From Alistipes sp. (lineage in GTDB: Bacteria > Bacteroidota > Bacteroidia > Bacteroidales > Rikenellaceae): a DNA stretch of 31,072 bases. The DNA is taken from contig JAFLRS010000002.1 in assembly GCA_022511355.1 (NCBI GenBank), positions 1 through 31,072 on the forward strand. The letters run 5' to 3'. Below the pieces are notes generated by a model that ran no database searches, was not told where the DNA came from, and was given only the letters and a program-made list of their open reading frames with translations. Shown piece after piece: positions 14,724 through 23,390 of this stretch. The number at the start of each line of letters is the position of its first letter. The stretch's first letter is position 1. Made by a program: the position numbers and the translations under genes.

Positions 14724-16142
14724 ATGGCTATAAGTCAGAGACAACAACTTTCGCTTCAACAGAAGCTGTCGCCGCAACAGATTCAGATGATAAAGTTGCT
14801 GGAGTTGCCCACCATGCAGCTCGAGCAGCGCATCAAGCAGGAGATCGAGGAGAATATCGTGCTTGAAGAGGAGGAGCGCAGCGAGGAGGATGAACTTCCG
14901 CGCGAGATTTCGGTGGACGAGTACCTTCGCGAGGACGACACTCCGGCCTACAAGAGCCGCATGAACAACTATTCGCGCGACGACAAACAGCGTCCGGTGC
15001 ATATTTCAGGCGGCCGGTCGCTGCAGGAGTATTTGGTCGAACAGTTGGGTTATCACAATCTTTCGGAGCGCGAGATGAAGCTGGCTGTCTACATTGTGGG
15101 CAGCATCGACGAGGACGGCTATCTGCGGCGCGATTTGATATCCATAAGCGACGACATTGCATTTTCTCTCGGAATCGAGTGCGACGAATATGAGTTGGAG
15201 CATTTGCTCGACATAATTCACACGCTCGAGCCTTCGGGCGTAGGGGCGCGCAATCTGCGCGAATGTCTGCTGTTGCAGATGCGTCAGGTCGAGATTAACA
15301 CTTTTCCGCGGCGTCTGGCGATGAAGATTCTGACGGACCATTTCGAGGAGTTCGTGAAGAAGCATTACGAGAAGCTTATGGCGCGTCTGCAGGTGAACGA
15401 GGATGATTTCCGCGAGGCTCTGAACGAGATAAAGCATCTGTCGCCCAAGCCGGGGAATCTCTACTCCGAGGGCGGCACCGACACTACTCCCTACATTATT
15501 CCCGACTTCATTCTCGACTATAATGACGGCGGTTTCAATCTGAGTCTCAACTCCTACAATATTCCCGAGCTGCGCATCAACCGCCGCTATATGGATATTA
15601 TAAGGGACATGGTGAAGGCTGACGGTTCGGTCAAGAACGAGGACCGTGAGGCCGTTCAGTTCGTCAAGAGCAAGATTGATTCGGCGAAGTGGTTTATTTC
15701 GGCGATACGTCAGCGTCACGACACTCTGATGCGGACGATGCAGGAGATTCTCAACTATCAGTACGAATACTTCAAGGACGGGGACAAGAGCAAGTTGCGT
15801 CCGATGATATTGAAGGATATTGCCGACCGCACGGGGTTGGACGTATCGACCATTTCGCGTGTCGTGAACAGTAAGTATGTCCAGACCTCGTTCGGAATCA
15901 TATTGTTGAAGTCGTTGTTTTCGGAGGCCATGCAGACCGAGAGCGGCGAGGAGGTGTCGAGTTACGAGATTAAGAATCTGCTGCAGCAGTGCATCGACGA
16001 GGAGGACAAACGCCATCCTTTGACCGATGAGACTCTGATGGATATTCTCAACGGCCGCGGATACCGCATAGCCCGCCGTACCGTGGCCAAGTATCGCGAG
16101 ATGCTGAACATTCCGGTCGCCCGTTTGCGAAAACAGATATGA
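14724..16142 (+). CDS. rpoN: RNA polymerase sigma-54 factor
   Basis: The 472-residue protein has a glutamine- and leucine-rich region I (residues 5-50, QRQQLSLQQKLSPQQIQMIK), an acidic region II (EEEERSEEDELPREIS) and the central core-binding domain. A helix-turn-helix (DRTGLDVSTISRVVNSKYVQT) follows, and the diagnostic RpoN box ARRTVAKYRE lies at 450-459 near the end. Sigma-54 directs RNA polymerase to -24/-12 promoters and needs an AAA+ activator for melting; no such activator is in the window. The gene is bounded by a strong terminator downstream. Length is normal. Confidence 0.97.
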   Translation: MAISQRQQLSLQQKLSPQQIQMIKLLELPTMQLEQRIKQEIEENIVLEEEERSEEDELPREISVDEYLREDDTPAYKSRMNNYSRDDKQRPVHISGGRSLQEYLVEQLGYHNLSEREMKLAVYIVGSIDEDGYLRRDLISISDDIAFSLGIECDEYELEHLLDIIHTLEPSGVGARNLRECLLLQMRQVEINTFPRRLAMKILTDHFEEFVKKHYEKLMARLQVNEDDFREALNEIKHLSPKPGNLYSEGGTDTTPYIIPDFILDYNDGGFNLSLNSYNIPELRINRRYMDIIRDMVKADGSVKNEDREAVQFVKSKIDSAKWFISAIRQRHDTLMRTMQEILNYQYEYFKDGDKSKLRPMILKDIADRTGLDVSTISRVVNSKYVQTSFGIILLKSLFSEAMQTESGEEVSSYEIKNLLQQCIDEEDKRHPLTDETLMDILNGRGYRIARRTVAKYREMLNIPVARLRKQI

Positions 16143-16165
16143 CAAGCGTCGAGAGCGGTTGTGCG

Positions 16166-16207
16166 GCACGAAAAAAGGACCCGAATTTTCGGGTCCTTTT
16201 TTCGTGC
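16166..16207. terminator. Strong bidirectional terminator between rpoN and fabG
   Basis: GCACGAAAAAAGGACCCGA pairs with TCGGGTCCTTTTTTCGTGC over 19 bases around a four-base loop (ATTT). The stem carries A/T tracts on both sides, so it works in either direction. It lies between the convergent ends of rpoN (16142) and fabG (16228). Confidence 0.9.
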
Positions 16208-16227
16208 GAATGCGGATTTGAACTTTG

Positions 16228-16974
16228 TTAGCAGTTCATGCCGCCGCAGCAGTGGATAACCTGACCGCTGACATACGAAGCGAGGTCGCTGGCGAGGAAG
16301 AGAGCCACTTTTGCGACTTCGGCAGGTTCTCCGCCGCGACGCAAGGGGATTTTGGCATTCCAGTCCGCTTTTACGTTGTCGGGGAGCTGGTCGGTCATAT
16401 CGGTGAGGATGAATCCGGGGGCGATGCAGTTTGCGCGTATGCCTCGGGGTCCCATCTCTTTGGCAATCGACTTGGCGAGTCCTATCATGCCGGCTTTGGA
16501 TGCGGAGTAGTTGCACTGACCTGCATTTCCGCTGACGCCTACGACCGACGAGATATTGATGATCGAACCGCTGCGCTGTGCGGCCATCGAGGGGATGACT
16601 GCATGAATGAAGTTGAAAGCCGATTTGAGGTTCACGGTGAGAACGGCATCCCACTGAGCTTCGCTCATGCGCATCATCAGGCCGTCTTTGGTGATGCCTG
16701 CGTTGTTCACGAGCACGTCTATTTTACCGAAGTCGGCAAGAATCTGTTTGATAACCTCGTGTGTTTGTGCGAAGTCGGCGGCGTTGGAGGCGTAGCCTAT
16801 GCACTTTACGCCGAGAGCGGTGATTTCCGCTTCGGTAGCCTCCATGACTTCGTTGCGGTTGAGGTCGGTGAAGGCGATATCGGCGCCGTTCTTTGCGAGT
16901 TCGAGAGCGATGGCTTTGCCGATGCCGCGAGCTGCGCCGGTCACGAGAGCCACTTTGTTTTCAAGAAGTTTCAT
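16228..16974 (-). CDS. fabG: 3-oxoacyl-ACP reductase (FabG)
   Basis: The 248-residue short-chain dehydrogenase has the nucleotide motif TGAARGIG at 12-19, NNAG at 90-93, and the catalytic set Asn115, Ser143, Tyr156 and Lys160 (INISSV, YSASK). It reduces 3-oxoacyl-ACP to 3-hydroxyacyl-ACP with NADPH in fatty-acid elongation. Context supports FabG over other SDRs: it is the last gene after acpP, fabH and fabF, with 25 bases to the fabF stop. The C-terminus is unusual in having three cysteines (HCCGGMNC), where many relatives end GGMYM or similar. Confidence 0.94.
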   Translation of the reverse strand: MKLLENKVALVTGAARGIGKAIALELAKNGADIAFTDLNRNEVMEATEAEITALGVKCIGYASNAADFAQTHEVIKQILADFGKIDVLVNNAGITKDGLMMRMSEAQWDAVLTVNLKSAFNFIHAVIPSMAAQRSGSIINISSVVGVSGNAGQCNYSASKAGMIGLAKSIAKEMGPRGIRANCIAPGFILTDMTDQLPDNVKADWNAKIPLRRGGEPAEVAKVALFLASDLASYVSGQVIHCCGGMNC

Positions 16975-16999
16975 GATTTCTCTATTTTAATTTTCTTAC

Positions 17000-18247
17000 T
17001 TATTCGAGTTTGCGGAGAGCCACGCAGGCGTTGTGTCCGCCGAATCCGAGCGAGTTGCTTACGGCTACGGTGAGGTCGCATTTGGCGGCCTTGTTGGGTG
17101 TGTAGTCGAGGTCGCACTCTTCATCGGGTTCGGAGAGTCCGATGGTGGGGGGTACGATTCCGTCGCGGAGTGCGAGAGCCGTAGCCACGAGTTCCACGCC
17201 GCCGGTAGCTCCGAGCATATGTCCGGTCATCGACTTGGTCGAGCTGATTTTGGCTTTGTGTGCAGCCTCTTCGCCGAGAGCGAGTTTCACAGCTTCGGTT
17301 TCGGTTTTGTCGTTGAGCGGGGTGCTGGTTCCGTGTGCGTTGATGTAGAGCATATCCTTTTCCGCATCGAATCCGGCCTCATCGAGAGCCGCTTTGATAG
17401 CTTTGGCTGCGACCGTACCGCCGGGACGGGGAGCGGTGTAGTGATATGCATCGCAATTATTGCCGTATCCGCACACCTCTGCATAGATTTTCGCGCCGCG
17501 GGCCTTTGCGTGTTCATACTCTTCGAAGATAAGGATTCCTGCGCCGTCGGCGATTACGAATCCCGAACGTCGTTTGTCGAACGGAATGCTTGCCTGTTTG
17601 GGGTCTTCGGCTTTGGTGAGAGCCTTGCTGTTGCAGAAACCGCCCACTGCGAGGGGATGCACGGCAGCTTCGGCGCCGCCGGTGATGATTGCATCGGCAT
17701 ATCCGCCTTTGATTGCGCGGTAGGCTTCGCCTGCGGAGTGGGTACCTGTTGCGCAGGCCGTTACTACGGGGAGGCAGACGCCTTCGGCGTTGTATTTGAT
17801 GGCGATATTGCCGGAAGCGATATTCGAAATCATCATGGGGATGAAGAGGGGCGATATGCGATGCGGGCCTTCTTCGAGAAGGACTTTGGTTTCGTTCACG
17901 AATGTGGCCATGCCGCCGATTCCCGAGCCGACATATACGCCGAGGCGTTCGGGGTCGATATTTTCGCCGCTTACGAGGCCGCTGTCGGTCATGGCCTGAT
18001 GTGCGGCGGCGAGTGCATACTGGCAGTAGAGGTCGCTTTTGCGAACGGTACCGCGGTCGATGCCGAACTCTTCGGGGTTGAAGTTTTTGACCTGACCTGC
18101 GACTTTGATGGGGCACTGACCCACATCTATGCCTTCGATGAGGCCGATGCCGCAATATCCGTCGGTAAGGTTTTTCCAGAAATCGGCAACGTTGTTGCCT
18201 ACGGGAGTTATCACTCCCAGACCGGTTATAACTACTCTGCGTTCCAT
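17000..18247 (-). CDS. fabF: 3-oxoacyl-ACP synthase II (FabF)
   Basis: The 415-residue protein is a full-length KAS II. The catalytic triad is visible: Cys165 in VTACATGTHS, His305 in NAHGTSTPLND and His343 in SMTGHMLGATGG. The glycine-rich C-terminal end NSLGFGGHNACVAL is also present. It condenses malonyl-ACP with a growing acyl-ACP chain. The gene starts three bases after the fabH stop. KAS II is assigned over KAS I by its Cys-His-His motif context and length. Confidence 0.96.
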   Translation of the reverse strand: MERRVVITGLGVITPVGNNVADFWKNLTDGYCGIGLIEGIDVGQCPIKVAGQVKNFNPEEFGIDRGTVRKSDLYCQYALAAAHQAMTDSGLVSGENIDPERLGVYVGSGIGGMATFVNETKVLLEEGPHRISPLFIPMMISNIASGNIAIKYNAEGVCLPVVTACATGTHSAGEAYRAIKGGYADAIITGGAEAAVHPLAVGGFCNSKALTKAEDPKQASIPFDKRRSGFVIADGAGILIFEEYEHAKARGAKIYAEVCGYGNNCDAYHYTAPRPGGTVAAKAIKAALDEAGFDAEKDMLYINAHGTSTPLNDKTETEAVKLALGEEAAHKAKISSTKSMTGHMLGATGGVELVATALALRDGIVPPTIGLSEPDEECDLDYTPNKAAKCDLTVAVSNSLGFGGHNACVALRKLE

Positions 18248-18250
18248 AAT

Positions 18251-19213
18251 TCAATTTTTATCGGTAGCCCATTCGAGTACGCAGGCTCCTGTGGTGAAGC
18301 CGGCTCCGAATGCGCTTAATACGAGTTTTTGTCCGTTTTTGAGTTTGCCTTGGGCGTTGAGTTCGTCGAGCAGCATGGGGATGCTTGCCGAGGAGGTATT
18401 GCCGTAGTTTTCCACGTTGTGGGGGAACTTCAGTTTGTCTTCGCCGAGCATATGGGCCACGAATTCGACGATTCGCATATTGGCCTGATGCAGGAGGAAG
18501 AGGTCGATGTCGGCTATTTGCAGACCGGCTTTGGCGACTACTTCTTTGATGTCGCGAGCTGCGGAGGAGACGGCATTTTTGAACACTTCCTGACCCGACA
18601 TGAAGAGCGGTTTGTTCACCTCTTCTTTTTTGATGAAAGGGGTAGGTTCGAGTACGCGTTTTTCGACGAGTACTTCGGTGAGGCTGGTGTTGGTGGTTTT
18701 GATTGCCTTGAGGTTGTCTCCTTCGGTGACCACGACGGCACCTGCGCCGTCACCGAAGAGTACGCAAGTGCGACGGTCGTTCCAATCGACCATTCGTGTA
18801 GGTTCTTCGGCGCATACTATGAGTATGTTTTTTGCCATACCGGCTTTCTGATACGCTTCGGCGATTTGCAGAGCATAGATAAAGCCGGTGCAAGCGGCGT
18901 TGATGTCCACGCTGGGGCACGAGGCGTCGAGGGCTTCGTGTACGAGGCAGGCCAACGACGGGGTGGCATATTCATTCACCACGTTCGAGCAGATGATGAA
19001 ATCTATGTCGCGGGGTGATAATCCTGCATTTTGGAGTGCGCGTTTTGCGGCATCTGCGGCGAGGTCTTTGAGTTCCTCATCGGTAATGACCTGACGTTGT
19101 TTGATGCCTGTGCGCGAGGTAATCCATTCATCGCTAGTTTCGAGGAAAGACGCAAGCATATCGTTCGTAAGGGTGAACGACGGATGTGCGCTCCCGGTTC
19201 CGATTATTTTCAT
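18251..19213 (-). CDS. fabH: 3-oxoacyl-ACP synthase III (FabH)
   Basis: The 320-residue protein begins MKIIGTGSAHPSF and has the KAS III triad Cys108 (NAACTGFIYAL), His242 (LLHQANMRI) and Asn272 (ENYGNTSSASIP). It starts fatty-acid synthesis by condensing acetyl-CoA (or a branched primer) with malonyl-ACP. Substrate choice, including branched primers, cannot be read from the sequence. It sits between acpP (49-base gap) and fabF (three-base gap), so the four genes are probably one transcript. Confidence 0.95.
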   Translation of the reverse strand: MKIIGTGSAHPSFTLTNDMLASFLETSDEWITSRTGIKQRQVITDEELKDLAADAAKRALQNAGLSPRDIDFIICSNVVNEYATPSLACLVHEALDASCPSVDINAACTGFIYALQIAEAYQKAGMAKNILIVCAEEPTRMVDWNDRRTCVLFGDGAGAVVVTEGDNLKAIKTTNTSLTEVLVEKRVLEPTPFIKKEEVNKPLFMSGQEVFKNAVSSAARDIKEVVAKAGLQIADIDLFLLHQANMRIVEFVAHMLGEDKLKFPHNVENYGNTSSASIPMLLDELNAQGKLKNGQKLVLSAFGAGFTTGACVLEWATDKN

Positions 19214-19262
19214 AATTCGAAAAGAGCTTTACGGTATATACAGCTTGGAACCGATGTTCCTG

Positions 19263-19499
19263 TTATTTGGAGTGAGATTCGATGTAATTAACGGCTTCGC
19301 CGACGGTTTTGATTTTTTCGGCATCTTCGTCGGGTATCTGCAGTCCGAACTCTTTTTCGAACTCCATGATAAGTTCGACGGTATCGAGCGAGTCTGCGCC
19401 GAGTTGTTCGGTGAAGCTTGCTTCGGGAGTTACTTCGCCGGCTGCGACGCCGAGTTTGTCTACGATGATAGCTGTTACTTTCGATTGAATTTCAGACAT
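19263..19499 (-). CDS. acpP: Acyl carrier protein
   Basis: The ATG at 19499 gives 78 residues starting MSEIQSKVTA; an upstream TTG at 19508 would add three residues and is rejected. The phosphopantetheine site is Ser37 in GADSLDTVELI. The protein is small and acidic with the usual helix pattern. It carries growing acyl chains as thioesters. It is the first gene of the acpP-fabH-fabF-fabG cluster. Confidence 0.97.
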   Translation of the reverse strand: MSEIQSKVTAIIVDKLGVAAGEVTPEASFTEQLGADSLDTVELIMEFEKEFGLQIPDEDAEKIKTVGEAVNYIESHSK

Positions 19500-19572
19500 A
19501 GTTTTCAAGTTTTAGTTTAACTTTCAGTTGTTATGAATTTGATAAAATCGTTTGTGTTTTCACATTTTGATG

Positions 19573-19580
19573 CAAAGATA
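19573..19580 (-). promoter_or_regulatory. -7 element of the acpP-fabHFG promoter
   Basis: TATCTTTG on the minus strand matches the consensus. At a 20-base spacing upstream lies TTAG, a three-of-four match to TTTG. It would start transcription about 70 bases before the acpP ATG. Confidence 0.55.
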
Positions 19581-19685
19581 AGGGCTGTCGTGAATTTAAC
19601 CTAATTTTGTGGCGAATAAAGTGACGAATAAGGGTGTAATAGTGGCAAAAATCTCTTATGAGTGGCGAAATTCGGAAAATTTGAA

Positions 19686-19693
19686 TATATTTG
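19686..19693 (+). promoter_or_regulatory. Candidate -7 element of the LytTR gene
   Basis: TATATTTG matches TAnnTTTG and ends 17 bases before the ATG at 19711, implying a leader of about 10 nt. No TTTG is evident at the usual distance. Confidence 0.35.
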
Positions 19694-19710
19694 CGGTGAA
19701 AATTCGAGCT

Positions 19711-20607
19711 ATGAAGAGAGCAGAAGTCCCGCAATATGTAATGAAACTCGACTTTATGTTGGGGTCTGTTGCTTTTATCGTAGTCTTCTCGGTGCTGTTT
19801 ATGATAATATATGCGCCGTTTTCGCTGACCGACTGGTTCGATATTTTCGACGAACGCCGGCTTTCAATCTCCGTAGCATTCTATTTGGCTTGCATTGTCA
19901 TAATGGTGGCGAGCAAATTGTCGCTTGTGCTTGTAAGCCGCCGGATTGCCATCGACCGTCTTCTCTATTTTTTGTGGTTGGTGGGCGAGACCGTAGCCAT
20001 TTCGCTGCTCTATACGGCATTCACCCGTTATTTGGTTCAGGCCGAGGAGCCGCACTCCATGCCCGAGGTGGCATTCCGTGCTTTTTGCTGCGTTACCGCC
20101 ATTCTGGCCATACCTTATGCCATATCGTTTCTCTATGCGGCCTACCGTGCGAAGTTGCGCGAGAATGAGGTTATGCGTTACCGCACGCGGGCTTACGGCG
20201 AGGTTTCCGAGACTCCGCAGCTTATCAATCTTTACGACGGCAACGGCACTGTCCGCATGACGGTCGATATCGATGCACTATATTATATGGAGTCGCAGGA
20301 CAACTATGTAAAGGTTTGTTACGAGAGCGAGGGGGCGTTGCACAACTATATGCTGCGCTGCCGCACGAAGGCTCTCGAAAAGAGCCTCGAGGGAACGCCC
20401 ATGCTGCGCTGCCACCGCTCCTATATAGTGAATATAACCAAAATCAAGCTTCTGCGTCCCGACAAGTCGAACAGCGTGGCGATACTCAATCATTCGGGCG
20501 TGAAGCCCATTCCGGTTTCGAAGCGCTATTATGAGAGTCTTGTGGCGACGATTGCTGTGAATCCGCCCGAAGCGGTATCGGCCGAGATTTCAGCCGACGG
20601 GCAGTAG
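19711..20607 (+). CDS. Membrane-anchored LytTR-family transcriptional regulator
   Basis: The ATG at 19711 gives 298 residues; upstream frame starts at a GTG over the promoter and is rejected. The N-terminal half has four probable membrane helices (about 15-36, 53-75, 85-105 and 118-140). A linker (RYRTRAYGEVSETPQ) leads to a LytTR DNA-binding domain at about 180-285. That domain includes IDALYYMESQDNYVKVCY, LRCRTKALEKSLEG, LRCHRSYIVNITKI and PVSKRYYESL. There is no receiver or kinase domain, so it probably senses a membrane signal directly or binds a separate partner. It stands alone between oppositely oriented genes, so its targets are unknown. Confidence 0.85.
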   Translation: MKRAEVPQYVMKLDFMLGSVAFIVVFSVLFMIIYAPFSLTDWFDIFDERRLSISVAFYLACIVIMVASKLSLVLVSRRIAIDRLLYFLWLVGETVAISLLYTAFTRYLVQAEEPHSMPEVAFRAFCCVTAILAIPYAISFLYAAYRAKLRENEVMRYRTRAYGEVSETPQLINLYDGNGTVRMTVDIDALYYMESQDNYVKVCYESEGALHNYMLRCRTKALEKSLEGTPMLRCHRSYIVNITKIKLLRPDKSNSVAILNHSGVKPIPVSKRYYESLVATIAVNPPEAVSAEISADGQ

Positions 20608-20622
20608 AACAGGATGATTGCA

Positions 20623-20662
20623 AAAGCGGCAGCTGCGAATAAATCGGGCTGCCGCTTTGTTT
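20623..20662. terminator. Terminator between the LytTR gene and the pseudouridine synthase
   Basis: AAAGCGGCAGC (20623-20633) pairs perfectly with GCTGCCGCTTT (20648-20658) around a 14-base loop, followed by GTTTT on the plus strand. It lies 15 bases beyond the LytTR stop and before the convergent gene ending at 20690. On the minus strand a shorter T stretch (TTTTG) also follows. Confidence 0.75.
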
Positions 20663-20689
20663 TGCGTTTAAGAATCGCGTACTGACAGG

Positions 20690-21859
20690 TTAATCGTACA
20701 TTCCGGTTTTGAGTCTTGTCACTTCGTCTTTGGTGAGGAACCGCCATGCTCCGCGTTTGAGATTCTTTTTGGTGAGTCCGGCATAGTATACGCGGTCGAG
20801 TTTGCGGACTTCGTATCCGAGATGTTCGAATATTCGTCGCACGATACGGTTTCGGCCCGAGTGAATCTCTATTCCTATCTCTTTGCGGTCGTCTTTGATG
20901 CAGGCGATTTCGTCGGCATATATTTCGCCGTCTTCGAGGTTTATGCCGTCGGCTATTTTGTCCATATCCTGTTCGGAGAGGGGTTTGTCGAGGGTCACCT
21001 GATAGATTTTTTTCTTCTGATAGGAAGGATGCGTAAGTTGTTTGGTGAGTGCGCCGTCGTTGGTAAAGAGCAGCAGACCGAGGCTGTTTTTGTCGAGTCG
21101 TCCTACGGGGTATATACGCTCTTTGCAGGCGTTTTTCACCAAATCGGTTACTATTTTCGAGGCGTGCGGATCGTCGAGTGTCGTTACGTAGCCTTTGGGT
21201 TTGTTGAGTACGAGATATACGTTTTGTTCGCCTTTGACGGGTTCGTTGTTGAAGCGAACGTCATCTGTGGGCAGCACTTTGGTTCCGAGTTCGGTTACGA
21301 CTGCGCCGTTTACGGTTACCACGCCTGCGGTGATGAATTCATCGGCTTCGCGTCGCGAGCAGAGTCCCGACTGGGCGATGAAACGGTTGAGACGTATTGC
21401 ACCTTCTACGGTTTCGGGTTTGTATTTAGGGTATGTTTTCGGTTTGTCGTTGGCTGCCGTCTTTATGGATTTGGTATATACTTTTTTTGTTTGATATGTT
21501 TTTTCTCCGTCGTTTTTTGCGAATTTGCGGGCCGGTTTTTCGAATCGTGCGGGACGTTCGGAGCGGCTGCCGTATTCGGAGCGGGAGAACGGTTTGTCTT
21601 CGCGTCTGCTGCGTCCGTATCCCGACGTATGTTCGGTTCGCGGCTGCATACTGCGAGCCGGCCGGTTGTCGTCGGTGAAGTTGGGGTTGAATGAGCGTCT
21701 GCGCGGTTGTTCGCTTCTGTTATCCGACTCTTTTGCGTATCGTTCCGGGCGGTCGCGTCGCGGAGCCGGTTGAGCGAGTTCGGTTCTTACGATGCGGGCA
21801 CGTTTGTCGCGTCCGAAACGTTGCAGGGTGTCAGTCGAGTCGTTTTTGTAGTCTTTCAT
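20690..21859 (-). CDS. rluB: RluB-type pseudouridine synthase with a long disordered N-terminus
   Basis: The ATG at 21859 gives 389 residues; a TTG at 21883 would add eight and is rejected. The first 150 residues are low complexity, rich in Arg, Lys, Ser, Pro and Asp, and probably disordered RNA-binding sequence. An S4 domain follows (about 155-200, IRLNRFIAQSGLCSRREADEFI). Then comes the RsuA/RluB-family catalytic domain, with Asp256 in YPVGRLDKNSLGLLLFTNDG and RNRIVRRIFEHLGYEVRKLDRV. It should isomerise a uridine in 23S rRNA (RluB, U2605 in E. coli), although RluF or RsuA-like specificity cannot be excluded. The N-terminal extension is not in the E. coli enzyme. Confidence 0.88.
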   Translation of the reverse strand: MKDYKNDSTDTLQRFGRDKRARIVRTELAQPAPRRDRPERYAKESDNRSEQPRRRSFNPNFTDDNRPARSMQPRTEHTSGYGRSRREDKPFSRSEYGSRSERPARFEKPARKFAKNDGEKTYQTKKVYTKSIKTAANDKPKTYPKYKPETVEGAIRLNRFIAQSGLCSRREADEFITAGVVTVNGAVVTELGTKVLPTDDVRFNNEPVKGEQNVYLVLNKPKGYVTTLDDPHASKIVTDLVKNACKERIYPVGRLDKNSLGLLLFTNDGALTKQLTHPSYQKKKIYQVTLDKPLSEQDMDKIADGINLEDGEIYADEIACIKDDRKEIGIEIHSGRNRIVRRIFEHLGYEVRKLDRVYYAGLTKKNLKRGAWRFLTKDEVTRLKTGMYD

Positions 21860-21880
21860 GTTGTTTCTGTTTATCGTTCG

Positions 21881-21888
21881 CAAAGGTA
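21881..21888 (-). promoter_or_regulatory. -7 element of the pseudouridine synthase gene
   Basis: TACCTTTG on the minus strand matches TAnnTTTG, 22 bases before the ATG at 21859. A TTTG occurs 23 bases further up (21915-21912), slightly wider than normal. Confidence 0.45.
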
Positions 21889-21934
21889 ACTTAAATTTCG
21901 ATAACCGTATGCAAAGATTGCACCAAAAAATGCA

Positions 21935-23254
21935 TCAGTTGTGTTGGGCTTGGCTGTATATTTTGTCGAGTCGGTCCGACAGCAGGTATTGAGCGATGCC
22001 TCGTGCGACCATGAAGGAGGTGAAAGCGAGCCACAGGGCGTTGTTCCCTATCAGTGGTTTGAGTGCGAAGAACAGGATGAAGTGCAGGGTTGTGGCTATG
22101 AGCAGCGAGTTTCGCATTATGCGGGTCATGGTAGCTCCCACCATTACTCCGTCGAGGAGGAAGGGGATTGCCGAGCAGAGCGATACGGCCATTACCCAGC
22201 CGATGAAACGGCGTGCGGTGTCGAGTATGTCATTGTTTTCGGGGCTGTCGGCGAGGAAGAGGCTGAATATTTCCTGCCACCAACCTGCATAGACTGCGAC
22301 GAAGAAGAGTGAGATACCGAGGCTCCACACTATGCATTTGCGTATGCATTCCCGCAGCGACGCGGCGTCGCGGGCTCCGGTGAAGCGTCCTGTGAGAGCT
22401 TCGGCGGCGTATGCGAATCCGTCGCTCATGTAGGAGAACATGGTGAACAGTTGCAGCAGTAGAGTGTTTACGGCCAGCATTGCGGGGTCGTCCATTCGTG
22501 CCGAGGCGGCGGTAAAGAAAGTGTATACGGCGACTATGCAGAATGTTCGTATGATGATGTCGGTATTGACGCGGAAGAATCGTATTACTGGTTTGCGGTC
22601 GAGGAGTTGTTTTCGGGGTATTCGGGTAAGGTGTTTTCGGTAGCGCAAGCCGAGCAGGAGGAGTGAGAGCAGGACTCCTGCGTATTGTGCGACTACCGAG
22701 GCGTAGGCTATTCCCACGATTCCGAGTTGCAGTCCGAATGCGAAGTAGAGGCTGCACAGAATATGAACTGCATTTACGGCTATGGAGGTACACATGGGGA
22801 TGACGGCGTTTTGCATACCGGTGAACCAGCCGTTCAGACCGAAGAGGATGATGCCTGCGGGTACGGCCCATATGCGTGCGTAGAAGTATCGGCTTACGAG
22901 TCGGTCGCCGTTCATTATATGCAGTGCGAGTTCTCCGAGCGGGTATTGCAGAATAAGGATTGCGATTCCGAGGGCGGCCGATATTATGAGAGTCCGGGCG
23001 AGCATTGCCGAGCATTCGGTGAGGTCGCCGGCTCCGAAGGCTTGTGCGGTCATGCCGCTTGTGCCCATTCTGAGGAAGGAGCAGTTCCAGTAGATGAAGT
23101 TGAATATCGAGACTCCGATTGCGAGAGCGCCTATGGTGTGTGCGGGGTCGTCGCCCCAGTGTCCTGCTATGGCTGTGCTGATGATGCCCATCACGGGAAC
23201 GGTGATGTTCGATATTATGTTGGGCAGAGCGAGTCGCAGGATTTTACGGTTCAT
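21935..23254 (-). CDS. MATE-family efflux transporter
   Basis: The 439-residue protein starts MNRKILRLALPNIISNITVPVMGIIS, the normal MATE/DinF N-terminus. It has 12 hydrophobic segments in two halves, and the typical first-half motif GTSGMTAQAFGAGD (about 64-77). In the second half MSDGFAYAAEALTGRFTGARD repeats the pattern. It is an inner-membrane antiporter, probably driven by Na+ or H+, exporting drugs or metabolites; the substrate is not readable. The DinF-like subfamily is likely. A -7 element lies 15 bases upstream. Confidence 0.9.
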   Translation of the reverse strand: MNRKILRLALPNIISNITVPVMGIISTAIAGHWGDDPAHTIGALAIGVSIFNFIYWNCSFLRMGTSGMTAQAFGAGDLTECSAMLARTLIISAALGIAILILQYPLGELALHIMNGDRLVSRYFYARIWAVPAGIILFGLNGWFTGMQNAVIPMCTSIAVNAVHILCSLYFAFGLQLGIVGIAYASVVAQYAGVLLSLLLLGLRYRKHLTRIPRKQLLDRKPVIRFFRVNTDIIIRTFCIVAVYTFFTAASARMDDPAMLAVNTLLLQLFTMFSYMSDGFAYAAEALTGRFTGARDAASLRECIRKCIVWSLGISLFFVAVYAGWWQEIFSLFLADSPENNDILDTARRFIGWVMAVSLCSAIPFLLDGVMVGATMTRIMRNSLLIATTLHFILFFALKPLIGNNALWLAFTSFMVARGIAQYLLSDRLDKIYSQAQHN

Positions 23255-23268
23255 GATTGAAATTTTCG

Positions 23269-23276
23269 CAAAGTTA
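23269..23276 (-). promoter_or_regulatory. -7 element of the MATE gene
   Basis: TAACTTTG on the minus strand matches the consensus, 15 bases upstream of the ATG at 23254. No good -33 box is seen at 19-21 bases. Confidence 0.4.
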
Positions 23277-23335
23277 TTAAAAATGTCGTTAATAAGTGTA
23301 TTTTTTTGAGGTGTTGTTGTGTGGCGGAGGTAGAA

Positions 23336-23370
23336 AAAGATCCGCCCGACAGGATATCGGACGGATCTTT
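23336..23370 (-). terminator. Terminator after the 11-mer repeat protein gene
   Basis: AAAGATCCG pairs with CGGATCTTT with further CCGA/TCGG pairing inside. On the minus strand the stem is followed by a T-run (TTTTT). It ends 20 bases beyond the gene's stop at 23391. Confidence 0.75.
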
Positions 23371-23390
23371 GGTTGCAGAGTTGCGATAAT

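Noticed and set aside
13233..15002. A 589-residue minus-strand frame opposite asnS and rpoN
   Set aside because: It lies entirely over two clear plus-strand genes and its protein is Leu/Arg/His-rich with no domain; it is a shadow of GC-biased codons.
17033..18319. A 428-residue plus-strand frame opposite fabF
   Set aside because: It mirrors fabF, whose catalytic residues are all present; its Gly/Cys/Phe-rich composition is typical of an antisense shadow.
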